Assembly (NCBI RefSeq): GCF_013602415.1
Contig: NZ_WPAG02000002.1
Location: forward strand, 5,025,480-5,089,479
Reading direction: 5' to 3'
Source of the DNA: Rhodococcus sp. B50
GTDB taxonomy: Bacteria; Actinomycetota; Actinomycetes; Mycobacteriales; Mycobacteriaceae
DNA length: 64,000 bases
Shown here piece by piece: positions 50,274-58,891 of the stretch. Position 1 is the stretch's first letter. Each line of letters opens with the position of its first letter. Under the pieces are notes generated by a model. That model worked only from the letters and a program-made list of their open reading frames with translations. It was not told the DNA's origin and made no database searches. Made by a program: the position numbers and the translations under genes.

Positions 50274-51604
50274 CGTCCCAGCCCAGCCGCCCGCACCGCG
50301 TGGCCGTGATCTCGGTCCACACCTCGCCGTTGGCGCAGCCCGGAACCGGGGACGCAGGCGGGATGAACGTGTACGTCCTGCAGACCGCCGTCGAGCTCGC
50401 GCGTCGCGGGGTGGAAGTCGAGATATTCACCCGCGCGACCTCGTCGGCAGACCCTGCCGTGCAACAGGCCGCGCCCGGGGTGCTCGTCCGCAACATCGAG
50501 GCCGGCCCGTTCGAAGGGCTCGACAAACACGACCTGCCGACGCAGCTGTGTGCCTTCGCTGCCGGCGTGCTGCGTGAGGAAGCGCGGCACCCGCAGGGCT
50601 ACTACGACCTCGTGCACTCGCACTACTGGTTGTCCGGGCAGGTCGGCTGGCTCGCGCGCGACCGCTGGGGTGTGCCGCTCGTGCACACCGCCCACACCCT
50701 CGCTGCGGTGAAGAACGCGTCGCTCGCCGCGGGCGACACCCCCGAACCCCCAGCCCGGCAGATCGGGGAGCAACAGGTCGTCGCGGAATCCGATCGTCTG
50801 GTGGCCAACACCGCAGACGAGGCGGGCCAGCTCGAACGCATCTACGGGGCCGATCCCGCGAAGATCGACGTCGTCGCTCCGGGCGCCGACCTCAATCGCT
50901 ACCGGCCCGGCGACCGCATGGCCGCTCGCGCCGAACTCGGACTCGACCCACGCGAGACCGTCGTGGCGTTCGTGGGCCGGATCCAGCCGCTCAAGGCTCC
51001 CGACGTGTTGCTCGAGGCCGCCGCGCGAGCACTCGCCGACGACCCCGGCATGCCGCTGCGGGTGCTGGTCGTGGGAGGCCCGTCCGGCACCGGCCTCGAA
51101 CGACCCGACGCGCTCATCGAACTCGCATCCGCGCTGGGCATCGCGTCGCGGGTCACCTTCCTCCCGCCGCAACCGCCGGACCGTCTCGTCCAGGTGTACC
51201 GGGTCGCCGATCTCGTTGCGGTGCCGAGCTATTCGGAGTCCTTCGGTCTCGTCGCGATCGAAGCGCAGGCATGCGGCACGCCGGTGCTGGCCGCGAACGT
51301 CGGTGGTCTCGGCGTCGCGGTGCGCGACGGGGAGACCGGCATGCTCGTCGACGGGCACCGCATCGACGACTGGGCGAGCGCGCTGCGTTCGCTGGTGGGC
51401 GATCCCGATCGTCTCGCACGATTCGCGGCGACCGCGCCCGTGCATGCGGAGTCCTTCTCGTGGGAACACACCGCAGAAGGACTGCTCGACAGCTATCGAC
51501 GGGCCGGGATGCGACGCAACCGGGCCTTCGGTACCGGCGAGCATTCGCTGCGGCGGCAGCGCGGAGTGTGGAAGTTGCGACGGACGAGGGGAGTCACCGC
51601 ATGA
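50270..51604 (+). CDS. mshA: D-inositol-3-phosphate glycosyltransferase
   Basis: First step of mycothiol synthesis: adds GlcNAc from UDP-GlcNAc to inositol-3-phosphate. 444 residues, GT4 fold. GDAGGMNVYV near residue 24-33, HSHYWLSGQVG, GRIQPLKAPDVLLEAA, and the SYSESFGLVAIEAQACGTPV EX7E region are all intact. The C-terminal basic tail is longer than the catalytic core needs. Coupled to the upstream hydrolase and to the downstream ybjN gene. Confidence 0.96.
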   Translation: MTSQPSRPHRVAVISVHTSPLAQPGTGDAGGMNVYVLQTAVELARRGVEVEIFTRATSSADPAVQQAAPGVLVRNIEAGPFEGLDKHDLPTQLCAFAAGVLREEARHPQGYYDLVHSHYWLSGQVGWLARDRWGVPLVHTAHTLAAVKNASLAAGDTPEPPARQIGEQQVVAESDRLVANTADEAGQLERIYGADPAKIDVVAPGADLNRYRPGDRMAARAELGLDPRETVVAFVGRIQPLKAPDVLLEAAARALADDPGMPLRVLVVGGPSGTGLERPDALIELASALGIASRVTFLPPQPPDRLVQVYRVADLVAVPSYSESFGLVAIEAQACGTPVLAANVGGLGVAVRDGETGMLVDGHRIDDWASALRSLVGDPDRLARFAATAPVHAESFSWEHTAEGLLDSYRRAGMRRNRAFGTGEHSLRRQRGVWKLRRTRGVTA

Positions 51605-52155
51605 CCGACCGGCTCATCGAACTGATCGAATCGACGCTGCGTGATCGCGAACTCGAGTTCTCCGTCAAGGAGGGTGGGCACTTCGTCGTCGAGCTTCCGG
51701 GCGAGAAGAAGCTCGCGACGACCACTTTGCTCAGCGTCGGACAACACGGTGTGCGGGTCGAGGCATTCGTGTGCCGCAAGCCGGACGAGAACTTCGACTC
51801 GGTGTACCGCTATCTGCTGCGCCGCAACCGGCGCCTCTACGGCGTGGCCTACACGCTCGACAAGGTCGGCGACATCTATCTGGTGGGACGCATCGCCGCA
51901 CACGCCGTGACCCCCGAGGAGATCGACGCGGTCCTCGGGCAGGTCCTCGAGGCGGCCGACCACGACTTCAACATCATTCTCGGTATCGGGTTCATCACGT
52001 CGATCAAGCGTGAATGGGAATGGCGAGTCTCGCGCGGCGAGCCGCTGCGCAATCTCGAGCCGTTCCGTCACCTCATCGAGGAGGAGACCGGTACGCCGTT
52101 CGACCCCGATGTGGACGACGACGAATCCGAGGATCGGCGCGAAGCGAACGGGTGA
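51601..52155 (+). CDS. YbjN-domain protein (Rv0487-like)
   Basis: 184 residues; the YbjN fold is type III secretion chaperone-like. Blocks DENFDSVYRYLLRRNRRLYGVAYTL and EEIDAVLGQVLEAADHDFN are conserved with Rv0487. Function unknown. The ATG overlaps the mshA stop (ATGA). Confidence 0.87.
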   Translation: MTDRLIELIESTLRDRELEFSVKEGGHFVVELPGEKKLATTTLLSVGQHGVRVEAFVCRKPDENFDSVYRYLLRRNRRLYGVAYTLDKVGDIYLVGRIAAHAVTPEEIDAVLGQVLEAADHDFNIILGIGFITSIKREWEWRVSRGEPLRNLEPFRHLIEEETGTPFDPDVDDDESEDRREANG

Positions 52156-52597
52156 CATCCATCCCGGGCGTCGTTATCGCGCCGTGAACATGCCCGGTTC
52201 GAGAGGTCTGCACGGGCGCATCATGTGACCATCACCACAATCCATGTGGTGTGGGAATGCCCGGGAAACGGTGCGTTCCCGTGAAGCGACCTGCGGTTTT
52301 TCCGAACGCGACTCGGGATTCTCGGACGGCCGTACCGGAAAATCGACCCGTGACCCAGCCGTGATGAACCCGTACGTTCGATGTAGGCCCGATACCGACG
52401 GGCGTTACACACCGGCCCCGCAGCCGCTCGTTCCACCCCCGCGGGATTGTCGGATCCACAACCTGCCGAGGGGTGGAGCGAGAGAGCAACCGGGCGTGCG
52501 TCAGCACCGCACCGTGTTGCCGGCACCGACCGTCCAGCCTCCTGTGGCGGACCCATGCGTCGGGGGCCTCGCAAGCAGCCGGAAAGGATTCATCCAC
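52156..52597 (+). other. 442-base gap upstream of rpf
   Basis: The longest non-coding stretch. It holds a CRP/GlxR-like site (52224-52239), an overlapping inverted repeat CACCACA/TGTGGTG (52233-52239 with 52245-52251) and the long leader of the rpf gene. I looked for the c-di-AMP (ydaO) riboswitch found before rpf genes elsewhere and did not recognise its core. Nothing else can be assigned. Confidence 0.5.
52224..52239. promoter_or_regulatory. CRP/GlxR-like site upstream of rpf
   Basis: TGTGA, six bases, CCACA: one mismatch from TGTGA-N6-TCACA. rpfA in M. tuberculosis and rpf genes in Corynebacterium are CRP/GlxR targets, which supports the call. Confidence 0.55.
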
Positions 52598-52927
52598 ATG
52601 GCAAAGTTCACGATCAAGCGCGCCCTGGGCACCCTCGCTGCCTCCACTGCACTCGTCGCGACCCCGTTCGCCCTGGGTGCGGGTACCGCCAACGCCGCAT
52701 CCGGTAACTGGGATGCCGTCGCACAGTGCGAGAGCGGCGGAAACTGGGCGATCAACACCGGCAACGGCTATTACGGTGGGCTGCAGTTCTCGCAGAGCAC
52801 CTGGGAGGGCTACGGCGGCTCCGGCTACGCTCACAACGCCTCGCGCGAGGAGCAGATCCGCGTCGCCGAGAACGTGCTCGCCGGACAGGGTGCCGGTGCA
52901 TGGCCGGTGTGCGGTCAGTACCTCTGA
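52598..52927 (+). CDS. rpf: resuscitation-promoting factor (short, single domain)
   Basis: 109 residues: a signal peptide (about 1-34, cleavage near ANAASG) followed at once by the transglycosylase-like Rpf domain (WDAVAQCESGGNW, catalytic Glu in CESGGNW; INTGNGYYGGLQFSQSTW). Secreted muralytic factor that promotes regrowth from dormancy. No LysM or G5 domain, so it is of the RpfC-E size class. GGAAAGGA at 52581-52588 fixes ATG 52598. Confidence 0.92.
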   Translation: MAKFTIKRALGTLAASTALVATPFALGAGTANAASGNWDAVAQCESGGNWAINTGNGYYGGLQFSQSTWEGYGGSGYAHNASREEQIRVAENVLAGQGAGAWPVCGQYL

Positions 52928-52993
52928 GCGCAGCGCCCTCGGGCGTGACGAGCGCAGCTCACGCAGAATCGTGAGCGCAGCTCGAGCAGCTTC

Positions 52994-53029
52994 CGAACCC
53001 CGCGTGCGATCCGTCGCACGCGGGGTTCG
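52994..53029 (+). terminator. hairpin terminator after rpf
   Basis: Perfect 16-bp stem (52994-53009 with 53014-53029), 4-base loop. Confidence 0.75.
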
Positions 53030-53087
53030 TGCTCTCCGGCAGGCGAATCGCGCCGGGAACTGTATCCTCCGATCCTCACACAGCGTG

Positions 53088-53103
53088 TGTGACGGGCTTC
53101 ACA
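53088..53103. promoter_or_regulatory. CRP/GlxR site (perfect) upstream of acyl-CoA synthetase gene
   Basis: TGTGA-N6-TCACA with no mismatch, 70 bases before ATG 53174. A second palindrome, TCACACA-GCG-TGTGTGA, overlaps at 53076-53092. Confidence 0.65.
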
Positions 53104-53173
53104 ACCGCTGCGGTAGTGTGGACTCGACCGAAAGTCGGCACGGCGTGCCAGCAGAATGCTCGGAGGATGAGTA

Positions 53174-54760
53174 ATGAGTTTCCGCAGTCCCTTTCCCGAC
53201 GTCGACATCCCGGCATCGAGTGTCTACGACTTCCTGTTCGGTTCGCTCGACGAGTCCGACCTCGCGCGACCCGCGTTGATCGACGGTGCGTCCGGCGCCG
53301 TGACGGACTACCGCACGCTCGTGGCCCACATCGACGCCGTGGCCGGAGCGCTGGCCGCCAGGGGCATCGGGGTGGGGAAGGTGGTCGGACTGCTCGCGCC
53401 GAACGTGCCGGCCTTCGCCTCGGTCTTCCACGGCATCCTGCGGTCCGGCGCCACCGCGACCACGATCAATGCCCTCTACACGGCCGGTGAGATCTCGAAG
53501 CAGCTCGACGACTCGGGGGCGGCCGCGCTGTTCACGGTCTCCCCGTTCCTGCCGCAGGCGAAGGAGGCCGCCGCGGCTGCCGGCATCCCCGACGAGTTGC
53601 TCTTCGTGCTCGACGGCGCCGAGGGTCATCCCTCCCTGCGCGACCTGCTCACCGAGGGTGCACCGGCTCCCACCGTCGAGTTCGATCCGGCGACCCATCT
53701 CGCCGTGTTGCCGTACTCCTCGGGCACGACCGGCCGGCCCAAGGGCGTGATGCTCACGCACCGCAACCTCGTGGCCAACGTCTCCCAGATCAACCCGCGC
53801 ATGGGGATCGGTGTCGACGATCGCGTGCTCGCACTGCTGCCGTTCTTCCACATCTACGGGATGACGGTGCTGCTGAACGCCGCCCTCCGTAACCGTGCTG
53901 CGCTGGTGACGATGCCGAAGTTCGATCTCGTCGACTTCCTCACCTACATCTCGGAACACAAGTGCACGTACGTGTTCATCGCGCCGCCCGTCGCGGTCGC
54001 GCTCGCCAAGCACCCTCTCGTCGACCAGTACGACCTGTCGAGTGTGCACACGGTGTTCTCCGGTGCCGCACCGCTCGACAAGGAACTCGCCGGGGCCGTC
54101 GCCGAGCGCCTCGGCTGCAACGTCCGGCAGGGATACGGCATGTCCGAGATGTCGCCCGTGTCGCACGCAATCCCCTTCGACGACAACGAAACCGAACTCG
54201 ATTCGGTCGGCCCGACGATCGCGAACATGGAATGCAAGATCGTCGATCCTGCGACGGGCGAGGAGGTCGAGTACCCCACCGGTGAAGGTGTCTCGGCGCC
54301 CGGCGAATTGTGGTGCAAGGGGCCGAACGTCATGGTCGGCTATCTCGGCAACCCCGAGGCCACGTCCGACACCCTCGACGAGGACGGCTTCCTCCATACC
54401 GGAGACATCGCCACCGTCGACTCGAAGGGTGCCGTCCGGATCGTCGACAGGCTCAAGGAACTCATCAAGTACAAGGGTTACCAGGTTCCGCCTGCCGAAC
54501 TCGAAGCCCTGTTGCTCACGCATCCGCAGATCGCGGATGCCGCGGTGATCGGGGTCCGCGACGACGAGGGCGAGGAGGTCCCGAAGGCCTTCGTCGTCCG
54601 GCAGCAGGATTCGACGATCACCGAGGACGAGGTCATCGACTTCGTGGCCGGGCGGGTCGCGCCGCACAAGAAGGTCCGGCAGGTGGAGTTCATCGACGTG
54701 GTACCGAAATCCTCTGCGGGCAAGATCCTTCGCAAGGATCTGCGTGCCCTGAACGCCTGA
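53174..54760 (+). CDS. 4-coumarate-CoA ligase-like acyl-CoA synthetase
   Basis: 528-residue adenylate-forming enzyme. AMP-binding motif YSSGTTGRPKGV near 182-193; GYGMSEMSP near 320; HTGDI and VDRLKELIKYKGYQV hinge; C-terminal catalytic Lys in KSSAGKILRKDL. The 4CL/fatty-acid branch activates carboxylic acids to CoA esters; the exact acid is unknown. A perfect CRP-type site upstream suggests carbon control. Confidence 0.9.
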   Translation: MSFRSPFPDVDIPASSVYDFLFGSLDESDLARPALIDGASGAVTDYRTLVAHIDAVAGALAARGIGVGKVVGLLAPNVPAFASVFHGILRSGATATTINALYTAGEISKQLDDSGAAALFTVSPFLPQAKEAAAAAGIPDELLFVLDGAEGHPSLRDLLTEGAPAPTVEFDPATHLAVLPYSSGTTGRPKGVMLTHRNLVANVSQINPRMGIGVDDRVLALLPFFHIYGMTVLLNAALRNRAALVTMPKFDLVDFLTYISEHKCTYVFIAPPVAVALAKHPLVDQYDLSSVHTVFSGAAPLDKELAGAVAERLGCNVRQGYGMSEMSPVSHAIPFDDNETELDSVGPTIANMECKIVDPATGEEVEYPTGEGVSAPGELWCKGPNVMVGYLGNPEATSDTLDEDGFLHTGDIATVDSKGAVRIVDRLKELIKYKGYQVPPAELEALLLTHPQIADAAVIGVRDDEGEEVPKAFVVRQQDSTITEDEVIDFVAGRVAPHKKVRQVEFIDVVPKSSAGKILRKDLRALNA

Positions 54761-54768
54761 CACCCGCG

Positions 54769-54807
54769 GGGCGTGGTTCCGGGTGCCGCGGCATCGGAAC
54801 CACGCCC
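54769..54807. terminator. bidirectional terminator
   Basis: Perfect 13-bp stem (54769-54781 with 54795-54807) between convergent genes. Confidence 0.75.
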
Positions 54808-54819
54808 CTGTCCGTGTCG

Positions 54820-56589
54820 TCAGGCCAGCATGTGCGGCAGGCCTGCCCGATAGCGGTCGGCGTCGATGCGCCGCAACGGTTCCAGTTCGGGTGGCTCGTG
54901 CAGCGTGTACAGCGCCGGAGGTTCGGCGGGGGATCCGGCTGTCTGCAGCAGTGCACCCACCGCCGCCCGTGCCGATTCGTTCGCGCCCTCCATCGTGGCG
55001 AGGTCGATGTCGTTGCGCACGTAGTCGCCCGCGAGGAACAGGTTCGGGATCGCGGTGTGCGGCTCGGGCCGGTTCGCGAGCGACCCCGCGGTGTTGATGA
55101 GCAGCGGGGTGTCGTTGGTGGCGCCACCCGGTCCCCACTCGACGCCGGGGTCGAGGAACCACGAGACGATGTCGTTCTCGTCGATCGCACCCGTGCCGTC
55201 CTCGAGGCAGGCCGCCATCTGCGCCCACACCTCGCGGGCGATCTCCTCCGGTGTGCACTGCTTGGCGGTCTTGCCGTAGAGGATGCCGGGGGTGTCCCAG
55301 TCGGAGATGTCCACCGACAGGCAGTCGTGCGCCGAGCCGTCGCCGTACCGTTGCGCGAAGTCGCCGCGCCAGAACTGTGCCTGACTGATCGACGTGAGTG
55401 CCCACGGCGAACCGAGATAGGCGACGTGACCCGGCGTGATCGGGGTGGGCCGGCGCAGGAAGTACTGGATGCCCACCATCCAATCGGTGACCAGGGCGTT
55501 CATCCCCTCGAGGCGGGGATCGGCCGAGAGGATCTCGGGTGACCACAACGACACGGCGCGTTCGACCGGCATCGCCGTGACGAACCAATCTGCCTCGGCC
55601 CGCGCCCGGTTGCCGGCTCCGTCGACCACCCGGGCTCCGGTGATCCGTCCGCCGGAGAACTCCAGAGCCTCTGCGGCCCAGCCCATCTCGAACTTCACTC
55701 CGAGGCCGCGCAGGAGTTGCGCCCACGGATCGATCCACGCCTCGTTCGTCGGTGCCGACAGCAGGCGGTCGAGGTGGCCGTACTGCGGCACGGTGCCCAT
55801 GGCGTTCCACACGAACGCCTGACCCATGACGCCGATGGTGCGGGTCGAGACCGTCTGCGGCCGTGCCGCGACGAGTTGCCGCGTCAGTGCGGAGACGAGG
55901 ATGTCGCGGTAGCCCTGCGACTTGCCGTCGGCCTCGAGGGTCTGCGCCCAGGTCTCGTACTCCCACTGGCCGGTGCGGCGTTCCATGCTGCTGGTGAGGA
56001 ACATGACGAGCTTGCGCATGAAGACGGCGAGCTCCTGCGGAGGTATCGCACCGCCGAGTGAGAACGCGGCGGTCAGGCTCTCCTGCAGGCTCAGCGGATC
56101 GTAGATGTCGAATCGCAGCGGCGCGATGGAAGCCGGGGCGGTGAGATCGGGGGCGCCCGGAATCGCCATCCGGAAGCCGTGTCCCGCAACGAGATTGTCG
56201 AACACGCCGTTCGGGTTTCCGGGGAAGGGGATTCGGCGCATCGTGTCGGGGATGTGTTGGTAGAAGCCCGGGAAGAACCGGAAGCCGTGCTCCCCGGGCA
56301 GGTCGAGGCGGCCACCCGCCGCGGTGCCGGGGGAGGGAATGCTGCGCGCCTTGCCGCCGAGCGCCGTGGGCTCGAAGACGGTGACGTCGAAGCCGCGCTC
56401 GATCAGCTCGTGTGCGGCGGCCAGTCCGGCCATCCCGCCGCCGAGGATCGCGACCCGCCGCCCGCCGGAGTGCACCGCCGGTGCGCGGCGGGCCGGTTGC
56501 GCGGCGACCGTGGATGGAAGGGCGGCGGCAGCACCGAGCGCCCCGAGGGCAGTGAGTACGGTGCGGCGGGACATGCGTGCGTCGGACAT
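54820..56589 (-). CDS. Tat-exported FAD-dependent amine-oxidase/desaturase-like protein
   Basis: 589 residues. The N-terminus MSRRTVLTALGALGAAAAL is a twin-arginine signal. FAD motif VAILGGGMAGLAAAHEL near 46-62, followed by GGKARSIPSPG. The C-terminal NLFLAGDYVRNDIDLATMEGAN is the second FAD motif. It resembles hydroxysqualene dehydroxylase/carotenoid-desaturase relatives; an export signal is unusual for those. Substrate unknown. ATG 56589 starts nine codons before the twin-Arg block's end; the Met at RMSRR is an alternative. Confidence 0.83.
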   Translation of the reverse strand: MSDARMSRRTVLTALGALGAAAALPSTVAAQPARRAPAVHSGGRRVAILGGGMAGLAAAHELIERGFDVTVFEPTALGGKARSIPSPGTAAGGRLDLPGEHGFRFFPGFYQHIPDTMRRIPFPGNPNGVFDNLVAGHGFRMAIPGAPDLTAPASIAPLRFDIYDPLSLQESLTAAFSLGGAIPPQELAVFMRKLVMFLTSSMERRTGQWEYETWAQTLEADGKSQGYRDILVSALTRQLVAARPQTVSTRTIGVMGQAFVWNAMGTVPQYGHLDRLLSAPTNEAWIDPWAQLLRGLGVKFEMGWAAEALEFSGGRITGARVVDGAGNRARAEADWFVTAMPVERAVSLWSPEILSADPRLEGMNALVTDWMVGIQYFLRRPTPITPGHVAYLGSPWALTSISQAQFWRGDFAQRYGDGSAHDCLSVDISDWDTPGILYGKTAKQCTPEEIAREVWAQMAACLEDGTGAIDENDIVSWFLDPGVEWGPGGATNDTPLLINTAGSLANRPEPHTAIPNLFLAGDYVRNDIDLATMEGANESARAAVGALLQTAGSPAEPPALYTLHEPPELEPLRRIDADRYRAGLPHMLA

Positions 56590-56731
56590 TGGACCCCCGT
56601 GTTTTTCGATGACCGTGGACCGCGGCGCGCGCTGCGAACCCTGCCTTCCTGGCAACGCGCGTTGTCAGATATAGCCGACGATCGGGGGCGCCCGTGGCGA
56701 AATCGCCATCCGCGCGTGTCAGGATTGGGCC

Positions 56732-57478
56732 ATGAGTATCGGAACACTTGTTCTGCTCCGCCACGGCGAGAGCGAATGGAATGCGATGAACCTGTTCACC
56801 GGCTGGGTGGACGTGCATCTGACCGACAAGGGGATCGCCGAGGGCAAGCGGGCCGGTGCCCTCCTCGCCGAGCACAACGTGCTTCCCGACGTCTCCTACA
56901 CCTCCTTGCTGCGCCGCGCGATCAGCACCGCCAACTTCGCGCTCGACGCCGCCGACCGGCACTGGATCCCCGTCATCCGCGATTGGCGTCTCAACGAGCG
57001 CCACTACGGTGCGCTCCAGGGCAAGAACAAGTCCGAGATCAAGGACGAGTTCGGCGAGGAGCAGTTCATGCTGTGGCGTCGCAGCTACGACACCCCGCCG
57101 CCGCCGATCGAGCCGGGTTCGAAGTACAGCCAGGACGCCGACCCGCGCTACGCCGACGTCGACGAGGTTCCCCTCACGGAGTGCCTGAAGGACGTCGTCA
57201 CCCGTTTGATCCCGTACTGGGAGTCGACGATCTCCCAGGACCTGCTCGCGGGCAAGACCGTGCTCGTCACCGCGCACGGCAACTCGTTGCGCGCACTCGT
57301 CAAGCACCTCGACGGGATCTCCGACGACGACATCGCGGGCCTGAACATTCCGACGGGCATCCCGCTGCGCTACGACCTCGACGAGAACCTGCGCCCGCTG
57401 AACCCGGGCGGAACGTACCTCGATCCCGAGGCCGCGGCGGCCGGAGCGGCAGCGGTCGCGAACCAGGGCGCCAAGTAA
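56732..57478 (+). CDS. gpmA: 2,3-bisphosphoglycerate-dependent phosphoglycerate mutase
   Basis: Interconverts 3- and 2-phosphoglycerate in glycolysis. 248 residues. Catalytic His in LLRHGESEWN (residue 11), second His in TAHGNSL, RHYGALQGKNK loop. ATG 56732. Followed by an intrinsic terminator, then senX3, as gpm1-senX3 in M. tuberculosis. Confidence 0.96.
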   Translation: MSIGTLVLLRHGESEWNAMNLFTGWVDVHLTDKGIAEGKRAGALLAEHNVLPDVSYTSLLRRAISTANFALDAADRHWIPVIRDWRLNERHYGALQGKNKSEIKDEFGEEQFMLWRRSYDTPPPPIEPGSKYSQDADPRYADVDEVPLTECLKDVVTRLIPYWESTISQDLLAGKTVLVTAHGNSLRALVKHLDGISDDDIAGLNIPTGIPLRYDLDENLRPLNPGGTYLDPEAAAAGAAAVANQGAK

Positions 57479-57499
57479 CGGTTCCGGCAGGAGTGACAC

Positions 57500-57535
57500 C
57501 CGACCCCGTCGCCGACAGGCGGCGGGGTCGGTTTT
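57500..57535 (+). terminator. intrinsic terminator with T-run after gpmA
   Basis: 14-bp stem with one G-U pair (57500-57513 with 57518-57531), 4-base loop, followed by TTTT. The only clear T-tract terminator seen in the window. Confidence 0.85.
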
Positions 57536-57546
57536 CGTCCGTGCTG

Positions 57547-57579
57547 GGCGAACAATCGGTGAACAACGCTCGAACAACC
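57547..57579 (+). promoter_or_regulatory. Pho/RegX3 box: three 11-bp direct repeats
   Basis: Units at 57547-57557, 57558-57568 and 57569-57579 share the core CGAACAA or TGAACAA in phase, 78 bases before the senX3 start. On the other strand this reads as repeated TTGTTCRC-type units, like the PhoP/RegX3 pattern. It suggests autoregulation of senX3-regX3. Confidence 0.6.
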
Positions 57580-57657
57580 GAAAAATGCGGTGTGACGTGC
57601 GGGAAATGCCGACGACCCGGTATCCGGTGAGGTACCGGTGTCATTACGATTCGAAGT

Positions 57658-58830
57658 GTGAGTGTTACGCAGGCCGTCTTGCTGGCCGTGGTCGCGGCGG
57701 TCCTCGGCGGGATCGTCACCGTCGCTGTCGGGAGGCTGGCGCAGCGCCGGGCGCACGAGAGCGACGAAGCCGACCTCACGATGTTCGACGTGCTCGACGC
57801 GGTCGTCCACGGGTCGTCGACCGGGATCGCCGTGGTCGACAAGTTCCACGACGTCGTCCTGTTCAATCCGAGGGCCGAAGAGCTCGGACTCGTGCGTAAC
57901 CGTCTCATCGACGATCGTGCCTGGATCGCGGCCACCCAGGTTCTGGAGAGCCGCAAGCCTCTCGAGCTCGACCTCGGCACGAAATCGTCGCTCGGACGGG
58001 ACCGCCTCGCCGTGCGGTGCACGGTGCGGCCGCTTCTCGACCGCGACCCGCGCTTCGTCGTGCTCTACGCCTTCGACGACTCCGAGCAGGTCCGGATGGA
58101 GGCCACTCGCCGCGATTTCGTCGCCAACATCAGCCACGAACTCAAGACGCCGGTCGGGGCGATGGCGCTGCTCGCGGAGGCGCTGCTCGAATCGGTCGAC
58201 GATCCCGACACCGTCCGGCACTTCGGCGAGCGGGTGCAACGCGAGGCGACCCGCCTCGGCAACATGGTGACCGAGCTGATCGCCCTGTCCAGGCTCCAGG
58301 GCGCCGAGAAACTGCCCGACCTCGAAGTCGTCGACGTCGACACCGTGGTCGAGGAAGCCCTCGAACGGACACACCTGACCGCCGAGAACGCCTCCATCAC
58401 CGTCAGCACCGACCGGCCGAGCGGGTACGAGGTGCTCGGCGACCGGGCGCTGCTCGTCAGCGCCCTCACCAATCTCATCGAGAACGCCATCGCCTACTCG
58501 CCGGCGGGTTCACCGGTGTCGATCAGCAGGTCGCTGCGCGACGGCAAGGTCGCGATGGCCGTCACCGACCGGGGGATCGGTATCGCGAAGGAAGACCAGG
58601 AACGGGTCTTCGAGCGTTTCTTCCGCGTCGACAAGGCCCGGTCGCGGGCCACCGGGGGCACCGGCCTCGGGCTGGCCATCGTCAAGCACGTGGCCGCGAA
58701 CCACCACGGCGAGATCACCCTGTGGAGCAAGCCGGGCACCGGCTCCACCTTCACCCTGCTCGTTCCGGCCCATGTCGAGGACAGCGACGACGAGACCGTC
58801 GCATGCACCGAGAAGGCGGTCGGATCGTGA
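57658..58830 (+). CDS. senX3: phosphate-sensing histidine kinase SenX3
   Basis: 390 residues. N-terminal transmembrane helix (about 4-24), PAS-like region (about 45-140), phospho-acceptor His160 in SHELKTPVG, N-box NLIENAIAYSP and G-box TGGTGLGLAIVKHV. Sensor for phosphate starvation, acting with PhoU and RegX3 in mycobacteria. GTG 57658. Confidence 0.95.
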   Translation: MSVTQAVLLAVVAAVLGGIVTVAVGRLAQRRAHESDEADLTMFDVLDAVVHGSSTGIAVVDKFHDVVLFNPRAEELGLVRNRLIDDRAWIAATQVLESRKPLELDLGTKSSLGRDRLAVRCTVRPLLDRDPRFVVLYAFDDSEQVRMEATRRDFVANISHELKTPVGAMALLAEALLESVDDPDTVRHFGERVQREATRLGNMVTELIALSRLQGAEKLPDLEVVDVDTVVEEALERTHLTAENASITVSTDRPSGYEVLGDRALLVSALTNLIENAIAYSPAGSPVSISRSLRDGKVAMAVTDRGIGIAKEDQERVFERFFRVDKARSRATGGTGLGLAIVKHVAANHHGEITLWSKPGTGSTFTLLVPAHVEDSDDETVACTEKAVGS

Positions 58831-58891
58831 CACAGACCCCACCCGGGTTCCCGGGCGGACGGATATCGAGAAACAAACGGAGGACCAGCTC

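Noticed and set aside
52296..52320. GTTT-N15-GGGATT upstream of rpf
   Set aside because: The -10 lacks the TA of GGGTAT; a chance match is likely in a 442-base gap.
52156..52597. Possible c-di-AMP (ydaO) riboswitch upstream of rpf
   Set aside because: Expected because rpf genes in other actinobacteria carry it, but the core blocks could not be found in order. A covariance model search would decide.
53099..57577. Very long open frame on the minus strand (about 1490 codons)
   Set aside because: Shadow of high-GC coding on the plus strand and another frame; it crosses four well-identified genes and has no conserved protein features.
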